From Novosphingopyxis iocasae (GTDB lineage: Bacteria; Pseudomonadota; Alphaproteobacteria; Sphingomonadales; Sphingomonadaceae), in assembly GCF_014334095.1 (NCBI RefSeq), contig NZ_CP060495.1, forward strand, positions 2,976,501-3,040,500: 64,000 nt of DNA, read 5' to 3'. Position 1 is the stretch's first letter. Every line of letters begins with the position of its first letter. The position numbers and the translations under genes are program-made. The notes under the pieces are model-generated. The model was not told the origin of the DNA. It ran no database searches and saw only the letters and a list, made by a program, of their open reading frames with translations. Positions 41,890-51,701 of this stretch are shown one piece after another.

Positions 41890-42058
41890 CATGGTCGATG
41901 GGGCAAAGCCTTCGCGTTTCGGAAGGCGGGTTTTGCTTCATCGCTACCCTTTTTCGCCCGGTGGTTCCCGCGTTTCGGGGCCGGGTGACAGGGGAACCCT
42001 CGCGTTGCGTAACCGGGGGTGGGGGTCGGCACGTCGAGACGCCGGCCCCCAATTTTTT
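41890..42058 (+). ncRNA. Putative structured RNA or regulatory leader before putA
   Basis: No gene is visible in 41867-42239. The + strand can form a hairpin GCAAA-GCCTTC/GAAGGC-TTTGC (41903-41936). It then has interleaved pairs CCCGG (41957-41961)/CCGGG (41981-41985) and GGTTCCC (41963-41969)/GGGAACC (41992-41998), which together would make an H-type pseudoknot. A strong terminator follows at 42021-42058. CGCGTTTCGG occurs twice as an apical element. It could be a stand-alone small RNA or an attenuator for putA. No known family consensus was matched. Confidence 0.35.
42021..42058 (+). terminator. Strong terminator inside the putA leader region
   Basis: GGGGGTCGGC (42021-42030) pairs over 10 bp (one G-U) with GCCGGCCCCC (42041-42050) and is followed by AATTTTTTT. 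It lies 180 bases before the putA start and no + strand gene ends before it. Confidence 0.75.
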
Positions 42059-42239
42059 TGGGTCGCGCGCGGCGCCCGGTCGTCTCGCATCTCTTCGCGC
42101 CCGAAGTCTTGAAAAGCTGTGGAATGCACCCCCGGGCTTTTCCGCTTTCCTTGCCATACCCCCGGTGAACATGCGATTGGGAGCCTTTCCGGAGAACTTC
42201 TGTTCCCCTTACTCCCCCAATCTATTCCACTGGACTTAC

Positions 42240-45227
42240 ATGATCAGAAGCGACGACCTACGCGGCGAATTGCGCGACCTGCACCGCAAGGCAGAGCCCG
42301 ACGTGCTCGCCCCCCTCGTACTCCAGGCGAAGGTGGGCGCGGAGGAACGCGCGCTGATTCTCGGTAAGGCCCGCAATCTGCTGGTCGACCTGCGCGAGGG
42401 GCAGTCCAAGGGGTGGATCAACCAGTTTTTGCAGGAATATCGCTTGGGCACCGAAGAGGGCACTGCGCTCCTTTCGCTGGCCGAGGCGTTCCTGCGCGTG
42501 CCCGATGCCTATACGTCGGACCGGCTGATTTCGGACAAGATGGGCGGCGCGGACTGGGGCGCGCATGCCGGTGCGTCCGCCAACCGAATGGTCAACAGCG
42601 CCACCTGGGGCCTCGTCCTGGGCAAAGCGGTGGTCGGCGGATCGCCGCGAGCCAATATCCTGCGCCGCCTGATCGCCCGCAGCGGAGAGCCGTTTGTGCG
42701 CAAGGCCGTGCATCAGGCGATGAAGGTGATGGGCGAAGTGTTCGTCATGGGTCGCAATATCGAAGAAGCGATCGCCCGCATGAACAAGAAGGAGAACCGC
42801 GATTTCGTGGCCTCTTTCGACATGCTGGGCGAAGCGGCGCGCACGATGGACGACGCTTATCGCTATTTCGAATCCTATCGCCATGCCGCCGATGTCGCGG
42901 GCGCGGCGGGCAATGGGCATAGCATCTCGGTGAAGCTGTCCGCTCTCCACCCGCGCTATGAGCCGGCACGGGCGGGTATCTGCATTCCGATCATTTCCGA
43001 AATGGTGCTCGATCTGGCGCTGCGCTGCCGCGAATCGGGTGTCGCGCTGACCGTCGATGCCGAGGAATCCGAGCGGCTGATGATCAGCCTGGATATCATC
43101 CGCGATGTCGCCCGCCATCCCTCGCTGGAGGGCTGGGACGGGTTCGGCATGGCGATCCAGGCCTATTCCAAGCGCGGCTCCGCCGTCGTCAAATGGGCCG
43201 ATGCGCTGGGCGAGGAAACCGGCAACAAGATCAACACGCGCCTCGTCAAGGGCGCCTATTGGGATACCGAGATTAAACATACGCAGGAAATGGGCCTGTC
43301 CGATTTCCCGCTGTTCACGCGCAAGATCGCGACTGATGTCAGCTATCTGGCCTGCGCGAAGGAAATGATCCGGTCCAAGAACCTGGTCCCCGCCTTTGCC
43401 ACGCACAACGCGCTCACCATCGCGACGCTGCTGCACTGGACGTCGGAAGCGGGTCTTTCGAAGGACGCGTTCGAATTCCAGCGCCTGCACGGCATGGGCG
43501 AGGGATTGTACGAGCGGATGGCCCGCGAACAGGGTTACCGCGTGCGCACATACGCCCCCGTCGGCGGCCATGCGGACTTGCTCGCCTATCTCGTCCGGCG
43601 GCTACTGGAAAACGGCGCCAACACCAGCTTCGTGCACCAGTTCACCTCCAGCGATGTGGATGAGGATGAGCTTCTCGCCGATCCGGTGGAGAAGGTGGAG
43701 GCCGTGGGCGGCACGCGCCATCCCGGCATCGCGCTGCCCGAAGACCTGTTCATGCCGGAGCGCAAGAACAGCAAGGGTCTGGACCTGGAGGACCGCGAGC
43801 TTCTCGAAGGGTTGGCAGAACGGCTGCGCAAGCCCGTTCCTGTGCAACTGCGCGGGGAGAAGGACGTCGATGAATGTATCGACAATTGCCACAAGGCGTT
43901 TCCGGCCTGGTCCAAGACCACCATCGAACATCGCGCCGCATGCCTCGAAAAGTTCGCCGACCTCATGGAGGAGCGGCATGAGGACCTGATGGCCGTGATG
44001 GTCGATGAGGGCAGCAAGAACATCCCCGATGCGCTGGGCGATGTGCGCGAGGCGGTGGATTTCTGCCGCTATTACGCAGCGCAGGCGCGCAAGAACCTGA
44101 AGCCGATCGACCTGCCCGGGCCGACGGGCGAACAGAACGTCCTGCGCATGGAAGGTCGCGGCGTCTGGGCTTGTATCGCGCCGTGGAACTTCCCGCTGGC
44201 GATCTTCGTCGGCCAGGTCGTCGCCGCCCTCGTCACCGGCAATACTGTGGTGGCGAAGCCCGCCCCGCAGACGCCGAAGATCGCCGCGCTCGCCGTGCGT
44301 CTGATGCGCGAGGCGGGCGTGCCGCGTAACGCGGTGCAACTCGCCGTCGGCGGGGCCGAGACCGGCGCCGCGTTGACCTATGACCGGCGCATCGCGGGCA
44401 TCGCCTTCACCGGCTCCAACGCCACGTCGAAGGTGATCGCGCGCAGCCTGGTGGCTGAAGACGACCGCCCGCTGATCCCGCTGATCGCGGAAACCGGCGG
44501 CATCAACGCGATGATCGTCGATTCAACCGCGCTGACCGAACAGGTGGTGCGCGATGTGCTGATCTCCGGCTTCCAGTCGGCCGGGCAGCGCTGTTCGGCC
44601 ATGCGCCTGCTCCTGATACAGGAAGAGGTGTACGATCGTACGATCACGATGCTGAAGGGGGCGATGGACGCTCTCGTCATCGGCGATCCGCATGAGCCCG
44701 ATACCGATATCGGCCCGGTGATCGATGAGCCGAGCTATTACAAGCTGAATGCCTATCGCGAGGCATGGCACAAGAATGTGATCCACGCCTGCGAGGTGCC
44801 GGGCAAGGACAAGGGCCTGTTCGTCCCGCCCACGCTGATCAAGCTCGACAGCATGGATGAGCTGGACAAGGAATGGTTCGGCCCGATCGTCCATGTCGCC
44901 ACCTGGAAGGGCGGCGAGCTGGAGAAGACGGTCGAGCGCGTGAATGCCAAGGGCTACGGCCTCACCATGGGCATCCACAGCCGCATCCTGCGTGCCGCCG
45001 ATCAGGTGGAAAAGACCGCGGAGGTGGGCAATCTCTACATCAACCGCTCGATGATCGGTGCGATCGTAGGCTCTCAGCCCTTCGGCGGCGAAGGGCTTTC
45101 GGGCACCGGCCCGAAGGCGGGCGGCCCGCATTATCTCTACCGCTTCTGCGCCGAGCGCACGACCAGCACCGATCTCACCAGCGCCGGCGGCAACGCCACG
45201 CTGCTCAGCATGGGTGACGGAATTTAA
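42240..45227 (+). CDS. putA: Bifunctional proline dehydrogenase/P5C dehydrogenase
   Basis: A 995-residue enzyme that oxidises proline to glutamate in two steps at the membrane face. The FAD-dependent proline dehydrogenase barrel (about residues 130-450) shows RLVKGAYWDTEIK and FQRLHGMGEGLYERM. The P5C dehydrogenase half (from about 500) has PWNFPLAIF, AETGGINAMIVDS and catalytic Cys785 in SAGQRCSAMRL. There is no N-terminal ribbon-helix-helix DNA-binding domain, so it cannot repress itself as E. coli PutA does. The ATG at 42240 begins the conserved region; upstream codons run through the leader terminator. Confidence 0.95.
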   Translation: MIRSDDLRGELRDLHRKAEPDVLAPLVLQAKVGAEERALILGKARNLLVDLREGQSKGWINQFLQEYRLGTEEGTALLSLAEAFLRVPDAYTSDRLISDKMGGADWGAHAGASANRMVNSATWGLVLGKAVVGGSPRANILRRLIARSGEPFVRKAVHQAMKVMGEVFVMGRNIEEAIARMNKKENRDFVASFDMLGEAARTMDDAYRYFESYRHAADVAGAAGNGHSISVKLSALHPRYEPARAGICIPIISEMVLDLALRCRESGVALTVDAEESERLMISLDIIRDVARHPSLEGWDGFGMAIQAYSKRGSAVVKWADALGEETGNKINTRLVKGAYWDTEIKHTQEMGLSDFPLFTRKIATDVSYLACAKEMIRSKNLVPAFATHNALTIATLLHWTSEAGLSKDAFEFQRLHGMGEGLYERMAREQGYRVRTYAPVGGHADLLAYLVRRLLENGANTSFVHQFTSSDVDEDELLADPVEKVEAVGGTRHPGIALPEDLFMPERKNSKGLDLEDRELLEGLAERLRKPVPVQLRGEKDVDECIDNCHKAFPAWSKTTIEHRAACLEKFADLMEERHEDLMAVMVDEGSKNIPDALGDVREAVDFCRYYAAQARKNLKPIDLPGPTGEQNVLRMEGRGVWACIAPWNFPLAIFVGQVVAALVTGNTVVAKPAPQTPKIAALAVRLMREAGVPRNAVQLAVGGAETGAALTYDRRIAGIAFTGSNATSKVIARSLVAEDDRPLIPLIAETGGINAMIVDSTALTEQVVRDVLISGFQSAGQRCSAMRLLLIQEEVYDRTITMLKGAMDALVIGDPHEPDTDIGPVIDEPSYYKLNAYREAWHKNVIHACEVPGKDKGLFVPPTLIKLDSMDELDKEWFGPIVHVATWKGGELEKTVERVNAKGYGLTMGIHSRILRAADQVEKTAEVGNLYINRSMIGAIVGSQPFGGEGLSGTGPKAGGPHYLYRFCAERTTSTDLTSAGGNATLLSMGDGI

Positions 45228-45237
45228 TCCCAATCGG

Positions 45238-45328
45238 CGTCATTGCGAGGAGCGAAGCGACGCGGCAATCCAGGGTGGGGTAGCGCTCCTTACGCCCTGG
45301 ATTGCGTCGCCTGCAGCTCGCAATGACG
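45238..45328. repeat. Imperfect 91-bp palindromic repeat
   Basis: CGTCATTGCGAG (45238-45249) mirrors CTCGCAATGACG (45317-45328), and inside it GCAATCCAGGG (45265-45275) mirrors CCCTGGATTGC (45295-45305). This resembles the CATTGCGAGGAGCGAAGCGA type of intergenic palindrome seen in many unrelated bacteria. It lies between convergent putA and the hydroxyacid dehydrogenase gene and would form a long hairpin in RNA from either strand. Confidence 0.85.
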
Positions 45329-45349
45329 AAATTTCTTAGAAGCCTGCGT

Positions 45350-46294
45350 TCAATAACCCAGCTTAAGATCCACGACATTCTTCATGTCGCCTCCCGACCG
45401 ATAGCGCTCCAGATTTTCCAGAAACAGCTCGGCGGCGCGCTGGAACATTACCATCGTCGATTTGCCGGACAGGTGCATGCTGAACAGCGCATTCGGCGCG
45501 TCCCATAGTGCATGGTCCGACGGCAGGGGCTCGGGATCGGTCACGTCGAGATAGGCGCCTGCGATCCGCTCCTCGTTCAGCGCGGCGATCAGCGCGTCCT
45601 GATCGATCACGTCGCCGCGGGCGATGTTCGCGATCAACGCGGTCTTCTTCAGCTTCGCGATCTCGCCCGCGCCAATGATATGTTCGGTATCGCCGGTGGA
45701 GGGCAAAGCGATGATCAGCCAGTCGATATCGCCCAGCCGATCGTGCCAGTCATCCTGCCCGATCACGCCTTCGTCGGGCCGCGCGGTGCGGGCGACGGCG
45801 GTCACGTCGACGCCGAAGGGTTTCAGCCGGTCGCCGATGGCCTTGCCAATGGCGCCATATCCCAAAATCATCGCCTTGGAGGCGAATAGCTCGCGCCGCC
45901 CGGGTGGGTTTTCGAGCCATTCGTGCCGGTCCGCCGCGCGCACCACCTCGTCATAGCGCTTGGCGAGCGCGAGCATGCCGAGCAGGCAATATTCGGCAAC
46001 GGGGATGGTGTTGATGCCGGTGCCGTTGGTGACGGTGACATCGAGCGCGGCAAGCCGCTCCATCGGCAGATGGTCGAGCCCGGCATAGATGGTGAACAGC
46101 CATTGCAGTTGGTCCGCGCCGTCCACGGCTTCGCGGATCGCTGCCTTGTTGTACATGTCGATCCACGCGATCTCGGCATCGCCCGCCGCCGCGATCGCCT
46201 CTTTGCCGCTGGTGAACCAGTGCGGCTCGATATCGGCGGGCAACCGGGCTTCGATCAAAGGTTTCGCCATGGCGGGGAGAACGGCTTTGATCAT
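45350..46294 (-). CDS. D-2-hydroxyacid dehydrogenase
   Basis: A 314-residue NAD-dependent dehydrogenase of the D-isomer-specific family. The nucleotide loop is ILGYGAIGKAIGDRL, and further conserved parts are IANIARGDVIDQDAL and GAYLDVTDPEPLP. The usual catalytic His segment reads ALFSMHLSGKS. Substrate could be glyoxylate, hydroxypyruvate or another 2-keto acid. It is a single gene next to the palindromic repeat. Confidence 0.87.
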   Translation of the reverse strand: MIKAVLPAMAKPLIEARLPADIEPHWFTSGKEAIAAAGDAEIAWIDMYNKAAIREAVDGADQLQWLFTIYAGLDHLPMERLAALDVTVTNGTGINTIPVAEYCLLGMLALAKRYDEVVRAADRHEWLENPPGRRELFASKAMILGYGAIGKAIGDRLKPFGVDVTAVARTARPDEGVIGQDDWHDRLGDIDWLIIALPSTGDTEHIIGAGEIAKLKKTALIANIARGDVIDQDALIAALNEERIAGAYLDVTDPEPLPSDHALWDAPNALFSMHLSGKSTMVMFQRAAELFLENLERYRSGGDMKNVVDLKLGY

Positions 46295-46379
46295 GAGCAG
46301 GTGTCCTTTAGAATTAGCGTGTAATGCGGAGAAACGCTTCGCTGCGCGATCCGATGCAGTGGGCGGGCAGGCAGGCCGC

Positions 46380-47852
46380 TTAGAGCGACAGGCGCCACTC
46401 CCAACCTAGCGGATCGCCGTCCATCAGTTCGATGCCCTTGGCGTTCAACTCGTCGCGCAGCGCGTCGGAGCGTTCGAAATCCTTTTCCTCCCGCGCGGCT
46501 TTGCGCTGGTCCAGCAGTTCCGAGACTTCCGCGCGCGTGAGCTGAGCGTCGTCCGGCCGGATGCGCAGGCTCTCGCGCCGCAGATGCAGAAGGTCCAGCC
46601 CCAGCACCTCGTCCATATGCACGATCAGGCGGTACCGATCGCCCTCGGACACCTTCTTCATGGCGATCACTTGTTCCACCACGGTCAGCGCCTTGGGGGT
46701 GTTGAGATCATCCGCGATCGCCTCATCGAACGCGGTCTTGGCGGCCAGGATCAGCGGATGCGAAAGCTCCCGCTCGTCCTCATGCTCCTTCAGCTTTTGC
46801 GCGCCCATCACGAGGCGTTTCAGACGGGTGAGGGCGGCTTCCAGATTGTCCCAGCTGAACTCCAGCTCGCTGCGATAATGCGCCTGCAGGCACATCAGGC
46901 GATAGGCGAGCGGGTGCACGCCCTTGAACACCAGCAGCGGCAGGCGCAGGAACTCGCCCGACGACTTGGACATCTTGCCGGTGCGGTCGATCAGGAAATT
47001 GTTGTGCATCCAGATGCGCGCGCCGCTGCCGCAGGCATGGCCCTCTGCCTCGCAAAAGGCCTGGTTCTGCGCGATCTCATTGGGATGGTGGATTTCCCGA
47101 TGATCGATCCCGCCGGTATGGATATCGAACGGCAGGCCGAGCAGCTTTTCGCCTATCACCGAGCATTCCAGATGCCAACCGGGCGCGCCGCGGCCCCAGG
47201 GGCTGTCCCATTCCATCTGGCGCTTTTCGCCCTTGGGCGTCTTGCGCCAGATCGCGAAATCGGCCGGGTGGCGCTTGCCCTCCACCGCATCGATCCGGCC
47301 TTCGCCATCGTCATCCGGCTTTTGCCGGGCGAGCGTGCCATAATCGGCGATGGTGGAGACGTCGAAATACAGGCCGCTGTCGAGCTCGTAGCAATGCTTG
47401 TCGGCAATCTTTTCGGCGAATTCGATCATCGCGGGGACGAAGTCCGTCGCGATCGACCAATGCGCAGGCTCGCGGATGTTGAGCGCCTTTACATCGGCCC
47501 AATAGGCTTTGGTGTAATGCTGCGCGATGTCCCAGATGGTGCGCGCCTCTTCGCCCGACCCGGCTTCCGCCGCAGCGGCCTTTTCCAGCTTGTCCTCGCC
47601 CGCATCGGCATCGTCGGTCAGATGGCCGACATCGGTGATGTTGATGACGTGGATCAGCCGCAACCCGCGATAGCTCAGCGCGCGGCCCAGCGTGTCGGCG
47701 AAAACATAGGCGCGCATATTGCCGATATGCGGATAGTTATAGACCGTCGGCCCGCAACTATAGACCCGCGCCTGGCCCTTGTGGACGGGGTGGAACACCT
47801 CGGTCTTGCGGGTGAGGCTGTTGTAAAGCTTGAGGGGGATGTTGTGGGGCAT
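46380..47852 (-). CDS. cysS: Cysteinyl-tRNA synthetase
   Basis: A 490-residue class I synthetase that charges tRNA-Cys. YSCGPTVYNYPHIGNMRAYV carries the zinc Cys and the HIGH-type motif (HIGN). KMSKSSGEFL is the KMSKS loop, and WHLECSVIGEKLLG holds another zinc ligand. Its length is slightly above the usual 460 or so because of insertions in the catalytic domain. Ends 85 bases before the hydroxyacid dehydrogenase start. Confidence 0.97.
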   Translation of the reverse strand: MPHNIPLKLYNSLTRKTEVFHPVHKGQARVYSCGPTVYNYPHIGNMRAYVFADTLGRALSYRGLRLIHVINITDVGHLTDDADAGEDKLEKAAAAEAGSGEEARTIWDIAQHYTKAYWADVKALNIREPAHWSIATDFVPAMIEFAEKIADKHCYELDSGLYFDVSTIADYGTLARQKPDDDGEGRIDAVEGKRHPADFAIWRKTPKGEKRQMEWDSPWGRGAPGWHLECSVIGEKLLGLPFDIHTGGIDHREIHHPNEIAQNQAFCEAEGHACGSGARIWMHNNFLIDRTGKMSKSSGEFLRLPLLVFKGVHPLAYRLMCLQAHYRSELEFSWDNLEAALTRLKRLVMGAQKLKEHEDERELSHPLILAAKTAFDEAIADDLNTPKALTVVEQVIAMKKVSEGDRYRLIVHMDEVLGLDLLHLRRESLRIRPDDAQLTRAEVSELLDQRKAAREEKDFERSDALRDELNAKGIELMDGDPLGWEWRLSL

Positions 47853-47922
47853 ATCGGGTCATCTACTCTTGGATGCGAACCCTATGCCCCATCAAAAGGC
47901 GTCGTGCCAGCGCGGCCTTCGG

Positions 47923-49740
47923 TTACTCCTCGTCGAACAGCTGGGCGAGCTGTTCGATCATCGTGCCGCCGAGCTGTTCGGCGTCCATGATGGTGACGGC
48001 GCGGCGATAATAGCGGGTGACGTCGTGGCCGATACCGATGGCGACCAGCTGGACGGGCGAGCGGGTTTCGATCCACTCGATCACCTTGCGCAAATGCTGC
48101 TCCAGATAGGCACCGTGATTGACCGACAGCGTGCTGTCGTCCACCGGCGCGCCGTCCGATATCACCATCATGATGCGCCGCTCCTCGGGCCGCGCGATGA
48201 TGCGGTTGTGCGCCCATAGCAGCGCCTCGCCGTCGATATTTTCCTTCAAGAGTCCTTCGCGCATCATCAGGCCCAGATTGCGCTTGGCGCGGCGCCAGGG
48301 TTCATCGGCGCGCTTGTAGATGATGTGGCGCAAATCGTTGAGACGGCCGGGCTGGGCTGGGCGATCGGCGGCAAGCCAATCCTCGCGCGATTGGCCGCCC
48401 TTCCAGGCGCGGGTGGTGAAGCCCAGAATTTCGGTCTTCACGCCGCAGCGTTCCAGCGTACGCGCCAAAATCTCCGCGCTCACCGCCGCGATGCCGATCG
48501 GCCGTCCACGCATCGAGCCCGAATTGTCAATCAGCAGCGTCACCACGGTATCGCGAAACTCGGTATCGCGTTCGCTCTTGTAGCTCAGCGAATGGCCGGG
48601 GCTGACGACGACGCGAGCCAGCCGCGCGGCATCCAGCAAGCCTTCCTCCTGGTCGAAATCCCAGCTGCGGTTCTGCTGCGCCATCAGGCGGCGCTGCAGA
48701 CGGTGGGCGAGCTTCGTCACCGTGCCCTGCAGATTGGCGAGCTGCTGATCCAGGAACTGGCGCAAGCGAGTCAGTTCCTCTTCATCGGCCAGTTCGGACG
48801 CCTCGACAATTTCGTCGAACTTCTCGGTCCAGATGTCATAGCCAAGATCGGGCGAGGTATCCCAGTTCGGGCGGTTGGGGCCCACGGGCTGCATCCCCTC
48901 ATCGCCCATATCGCCTTCCATCAACTCGCTGTCGTCGGACATCTCGCCGTCGGCCTGCTCGTCGCTTTCGTCCTGGCCGCTGTCGTCGCTCTCGGCGCGC
49001 ATTTCGGTCTGGCTGCTGTCGGACTGCTGGTCGTCCTGCGTCTCGTCCTGTTCCTCCTCGGACAGGTCGTCCTCGTCGTCCCCGGCATCGTCGCCCTCGT
49101 CGGGTTCGACTTCGCCCTCGGTCAGGTCGAGATGTTCGAGAAGGCTCTGCGTCAGCGCGGCAAAGGCGTTCTGATCGTCCAGCGCCATGCCCAGCGCATC
49201 GAGATCGGACCCGGCGCGCTCCTCGATCCAGTCGCGCACCAGGTTCACGCCCGCCTGCGTTGCCGCGGGCGGTTTCTCGCCGGTCAAGCGCTCGCGCACC
49301 ATCAACTGCAGTGCGGTGGACAGCGGCACCTCGTCGCGGGCCTTGGCGCGCGTGATCGGGTCGGAGCGCATGCGCTGTTCCAGCGCGGCGGTGAGATTAC
49401 GGCCCACCCCGTCCATGCCGCGCGATCCCAGCGCATCGATCCGCGCATGCTCGATCGCGTCGAAGGCAGCAGAGGCGATCGCTTCGGGCGGGCGCGCGGC
49501 GGCGTGGCGCGCGGCATCGTGATGGCGCATGCGCAGCGCGAACTGATCGGCATAGCCGCGCGCCTCGGCAATCTGTTCGGGCGGCAGATCGCGCTGCGGC
49601 ATCGGCAGCTTCATGTGCCCGCGCGAGGAGGAGGGCGCATCGGCGGTCCAGGCCAGATCGAGCTCCGGCTCGCGCGCCATTGCCCGCGCGCATCCGGCCA
49701 GCGCGGATTTCAGGTCGTCGAGGCGGGTACGATCCGTAAT
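47923..49740 (-). CDS. cobT: CobT-type cobaltochelatase subunit with unusual start
   Basis: A protein of about 605 residues. It has an N-terminal helical part, a very acidic Asp/Glu/Ser-rich middle (about residues 220-290) and a C-terminal von Willebrand A domain with the metal site [13 protein letters not shown]. CobT partners CobS as an AAA-type chelatase motor inserting cobalt into the corrin ring. The family-like N-terminus [15 protein letters not shown] is in frame but has no ATG, GTG or TTG. ATT at 49740 (GGGGG nine bases upstream) or CTG at 49749 (CTGA overlap with cobS) could start it. The first ATG is at 49680. Confidence 0.88.
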   Translation of the reverse strand: MTDRTRLDDLKSALAGCARAMAREPELDLAWTADAPSSSRGHMKLPMPQRDLPPEQIAEARGYADQFALRMRHHDAARHAAARPPEAIASAAFDAIEHARIDALGSRGMDGVGRNLTAALEQRMRSDPITRAKARDEVPLSTALQLMVRERLTGEKPPAATQAGVNLVRDWIEERAGSDLDALGMALDDQNAFAALTQSLLEHLDLTEGEVEPDEGDDAGDDEDDLSEEEQDETQDDQQSDSSQTEMRAESDDSGQDESDEQADGEMSDDSELMEGDMGDEGMQPVGPNRPNWDTSPDLGYDIWTEKFDEIVEASELADEEELTRLRQFLDQQLANLQGTVTKLAHRLQRRLMAQQNRSWDFDQEEGLLDAARLARVVVSPGHSLSYKSERDTEFRDTVVTLLIDNSGSMRGRPIGIAAVSAEILARTLERCGVKTEILGFTTRAWKGGQSREDWLAADRPAQPGRLNDLRHIIYKRADEPWRRAKRNLGLMMREGLLKENIDGEALLWAHNRIIARPEERRIMMVISDGAPVDDSTLSVNHGAYLEQHLRKVIEWIETRSPVQLVAIGIGHDVTRYYRRAVTIMDAEQLGGTMIEQLAQLFDEE

Positions 49741-49745
49741 GAGCT

Positions 49746-50735
49746 TCAGCCCCCGACCACGCTTTCGGGCAAATCCTCGCCAAAAACGCGCTGATAATAT
49801 TCGGCCACCAGCTGGCGTTCCGCCTCATCGCATTTGTTGAGGAAGCTGAGGCGGAAGGCGAAGCCGACATTGTCGAAAATCGCCGTGTTCTGCGCCCAGC
49901 TGATCACAGTACGCGGGCTCATCACCGTGCTGATATCGCCGTTGATGAAGCCCTGACGCGACAGATCGGCCACCTTGATCATCTTCTGCACGGTGTCTTC
50001 GGCGGTGTCGGACACCTTGCTCAGCACCACCTTGGACTCGGTGGCGGCGGGCAGATAATTGAGCGTGATCACGATGTTCCAGCGGTCCATCTGGCCCTGG
50101 TTGATCTGCTGCGTGCCGTGATAGAGGCCGCTCGTATCGCCCAGGCCCACGGTGTTGGCGGTGGCGAACAAGCGGAAATATTTGTTCGGGCGGATCACCC
50201 GGTTCTGATCGAGCAGGGTCAGCTTGCCCTCGGTCTCCAGCACGCGCTGGATCACGAACATCACGTCCGGGCGCCCGGCGTCATATTCGTCGAACACCAG
50301 AGCGGTCGGCGTCTGCAATGCCCAGGGCAGCAGGCCTTCGCGAAATTCGGTAACCTGCTGGCCGTCTTTGAGCACAATGGCATCGCGGCCAACCAGATCG
50401 ATGCGGCTGATATGCGCGTCCAGATTGATGCGGATGCACGGCCAGTTGAGGCGCGCGGCCACCTGCTCGATATGCGTGGATTTGCCCGTGCCGTGATAGC
50501 CCTGCACCATCACGCGCCGGTTGTGCGCAAAGCCCGCGACGATCGCGGCGGTGGTGTCCGGATCGAACACATAGCTGGGGTCCAGATCGGGCACACGCTC
50601 GTCCGCCTCGCTGAACGCAGGCACCTGCATGTCGATGGGGATGCCGAACAGCTCTTTCGCGCTCACCATTTTGTCGGGCGCGTCCATCACCGTGTCGGCG
50701 CGGCTATCGGGCTGGGCGTTGGAAATATCGGTCAT
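49746..50735 (-). CDS. cobS: CobS-type cobaltochelatase AAA+ subunit
   Basis: A 329-residue AAA+ ATPase. Walker A is [18 protein letters not shown], Walker B is [14 protein letters not shown], and sensor 1 is [20 protein letters not shown]. The N-terminal [15 protein letters not shown] segment is typical of CobS. It is followed by cobT with a 3-4 base overlap. The large corrin-binding subunit CobN is not in the window, so cobalt chelation is inferred from the family. Confidence 0.93.
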   Translation of the reverse strand: MTDISNAQPDSRADTVMDAPDKMVSAKELFGIPIDMQVPAFSEADERVPDLDPSYVFDPDTTAAIVAGFAHNRRVMVQGYHGTGKSTHIEQVAARLNWPCIRINLDAHISRIDLVGRDAIVLKDGQQVTEFREGLLPWALQTPTALVFDEYDAGRPDVMFVIQRVLETEGKLTLLDQNRVIRPNKYFRLFATANTVGLGDTSGLYHGTQQINQGQMDRWNIVITLNYLPAATESKVVLSKVSDTAEDTVQKMIKVADLSRQGFINGDISTVMSPRTVISWAQNTAIFDNVGFAFRLSFLNKCDEAERQLVAEYYQRVFGEDLPESVVGG

Positions 50736-50825
50736 CGCTGGTCCTGCAGGCGGGAGAGTCGGCCACCGAGTTAGGGGCTGGGGCCAAGGCTTGCAACGCG
50801 TGAGGACCGATGATTGGTTGCAGCT

Positions 50826-51548
50826 TTACGCGAACGGCGTTTCGTCCGCATCCGGAAGCGGGGCCTTTTCGGGCACATCGAAGCAATCGGCAAAGCCCAT
50901 CGCGAAGGCCAGATCGCCTTCCACGGCCAGCTTGTCGGCGGCGGCCAGTGTCTCATCATCGCCGCTGCCGAACAGCCATCCGGCCAGGATCGCGGGTTCG
51001 CCGGTGATCGTGACGCGCACCTTTTCGGGCCGCCCCCGGCCCACTTCGATATCGCCCTGCTCCAGCGTGGCGTAATAATCCTCGCCGCTCAATTTCATCC
51101 GGATAATGCCGGTGAGCGGCGCGGCGGCCTCCCGGTCCAGCATCACCTTCATCGATAGCAGCAGAGAGGCGGCGCTGAGCGGGCGCGCGGGATCGTGCAG
51201 CGGCGATTGCATGGCCCAGCCGCTCAGCATCCACAGGATCGGTTCGGCGGCATAGCCCCAGTCGGTCAGCTCGTAGATCTCGTCGGACAAGGGTGGGGGC
51301 AGCGCCTGGCGTGTCAGGACGCCCGCGGCCTCCAGCGAGGCAAGGCGCTGCGCCAGAGCGGCTTCGCTGATGCCGAACACATTGTTCTCGATTTCCGAGA
51401 AGCGCCGCGGGCCCAGCATCAGCTCGCGCAGCACCGGGATGGCCCAGCGCTGGCCGACAATATCCATCGCATGCGCCGCCCGGCAGGCATCGCGATAGAG
51501 CGGCCTGTCCTCGGGCGGGCGCCCGGCGGGGAGCATGGAGGGGTCCAT
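50826..51548 (-). CDS. HxlR-type regulator with C-terminal SCP2-like domain
   Basis: A 240-residue protein. The first half is an HxlR winged helix: AMDIVGQRWAIPVLRELMLG, RRFSEIENNVFGISEAALAQ and a wing with ISDEIYELTDWG-like residues. The second half (about 150-235; SMKVMLDREAAAPLTGIIRM, then DIEVGRGRPEKVRV and AADKLAVEGD) resembles the SCP2 sterol-carrier-like fold, suggesting it senses a hydrophobic ligand. The ATG at 51548 is chosen; another lies four codons in. It is divergent from a GST gene that it may control. Confidence 0.82.
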   Translation of the reverse strand: MDPSMLPAGRPPEDRPLYRDACRAAHAMDIVGQRWAIPVLRELMLGPRRFSEIENNVFGISEAALAQRLASLEAAGVLTRQALPPPLSDEIYELTDWGYAAEPILWMLSGWAMQSPLHDPARPLSAASLLLSMKVMLDREAAAPLTGIIRMKLSGEDYYATLEQGDIEVGRGRPEKVRVTITGEPAILAGWLFGSGDDETLAAADKLAVEGDLAFAMGFADCFDVPEKAPLPDADETPFA

Positions 51549-51701
51549 GCCGCCATGCGTTACGCGCCGGGTGCGGGCGAAACAAGCGTGGGGCTGGATG
51601 GGGGCCGCCTTATCTTTACGAAAAAAAGCATGGGCAAACAGGCGCGAATGGGGAAGGTTGCGGCAAACCCCGATCACGGGGAAGGCAAGGAGAGACCCGC
51701 C

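Noticed and set aside
41957-42000. Resemblance of GGTTCCC...GGGAACC to the start of a cobalamin riboswitch
   Set aside because: The conserved B12 box and the GCTGCCCCCGCAACTG-type core are absent, and putA is not a B12 target.
47923-50735. CobS/CobT as a generic MoxR/VWA pair
   Set aside because: The acidic linker, the VWA motif and the CobS N-terminal segment fit cobaltochelatase subunits better, though CobN is not seen here.
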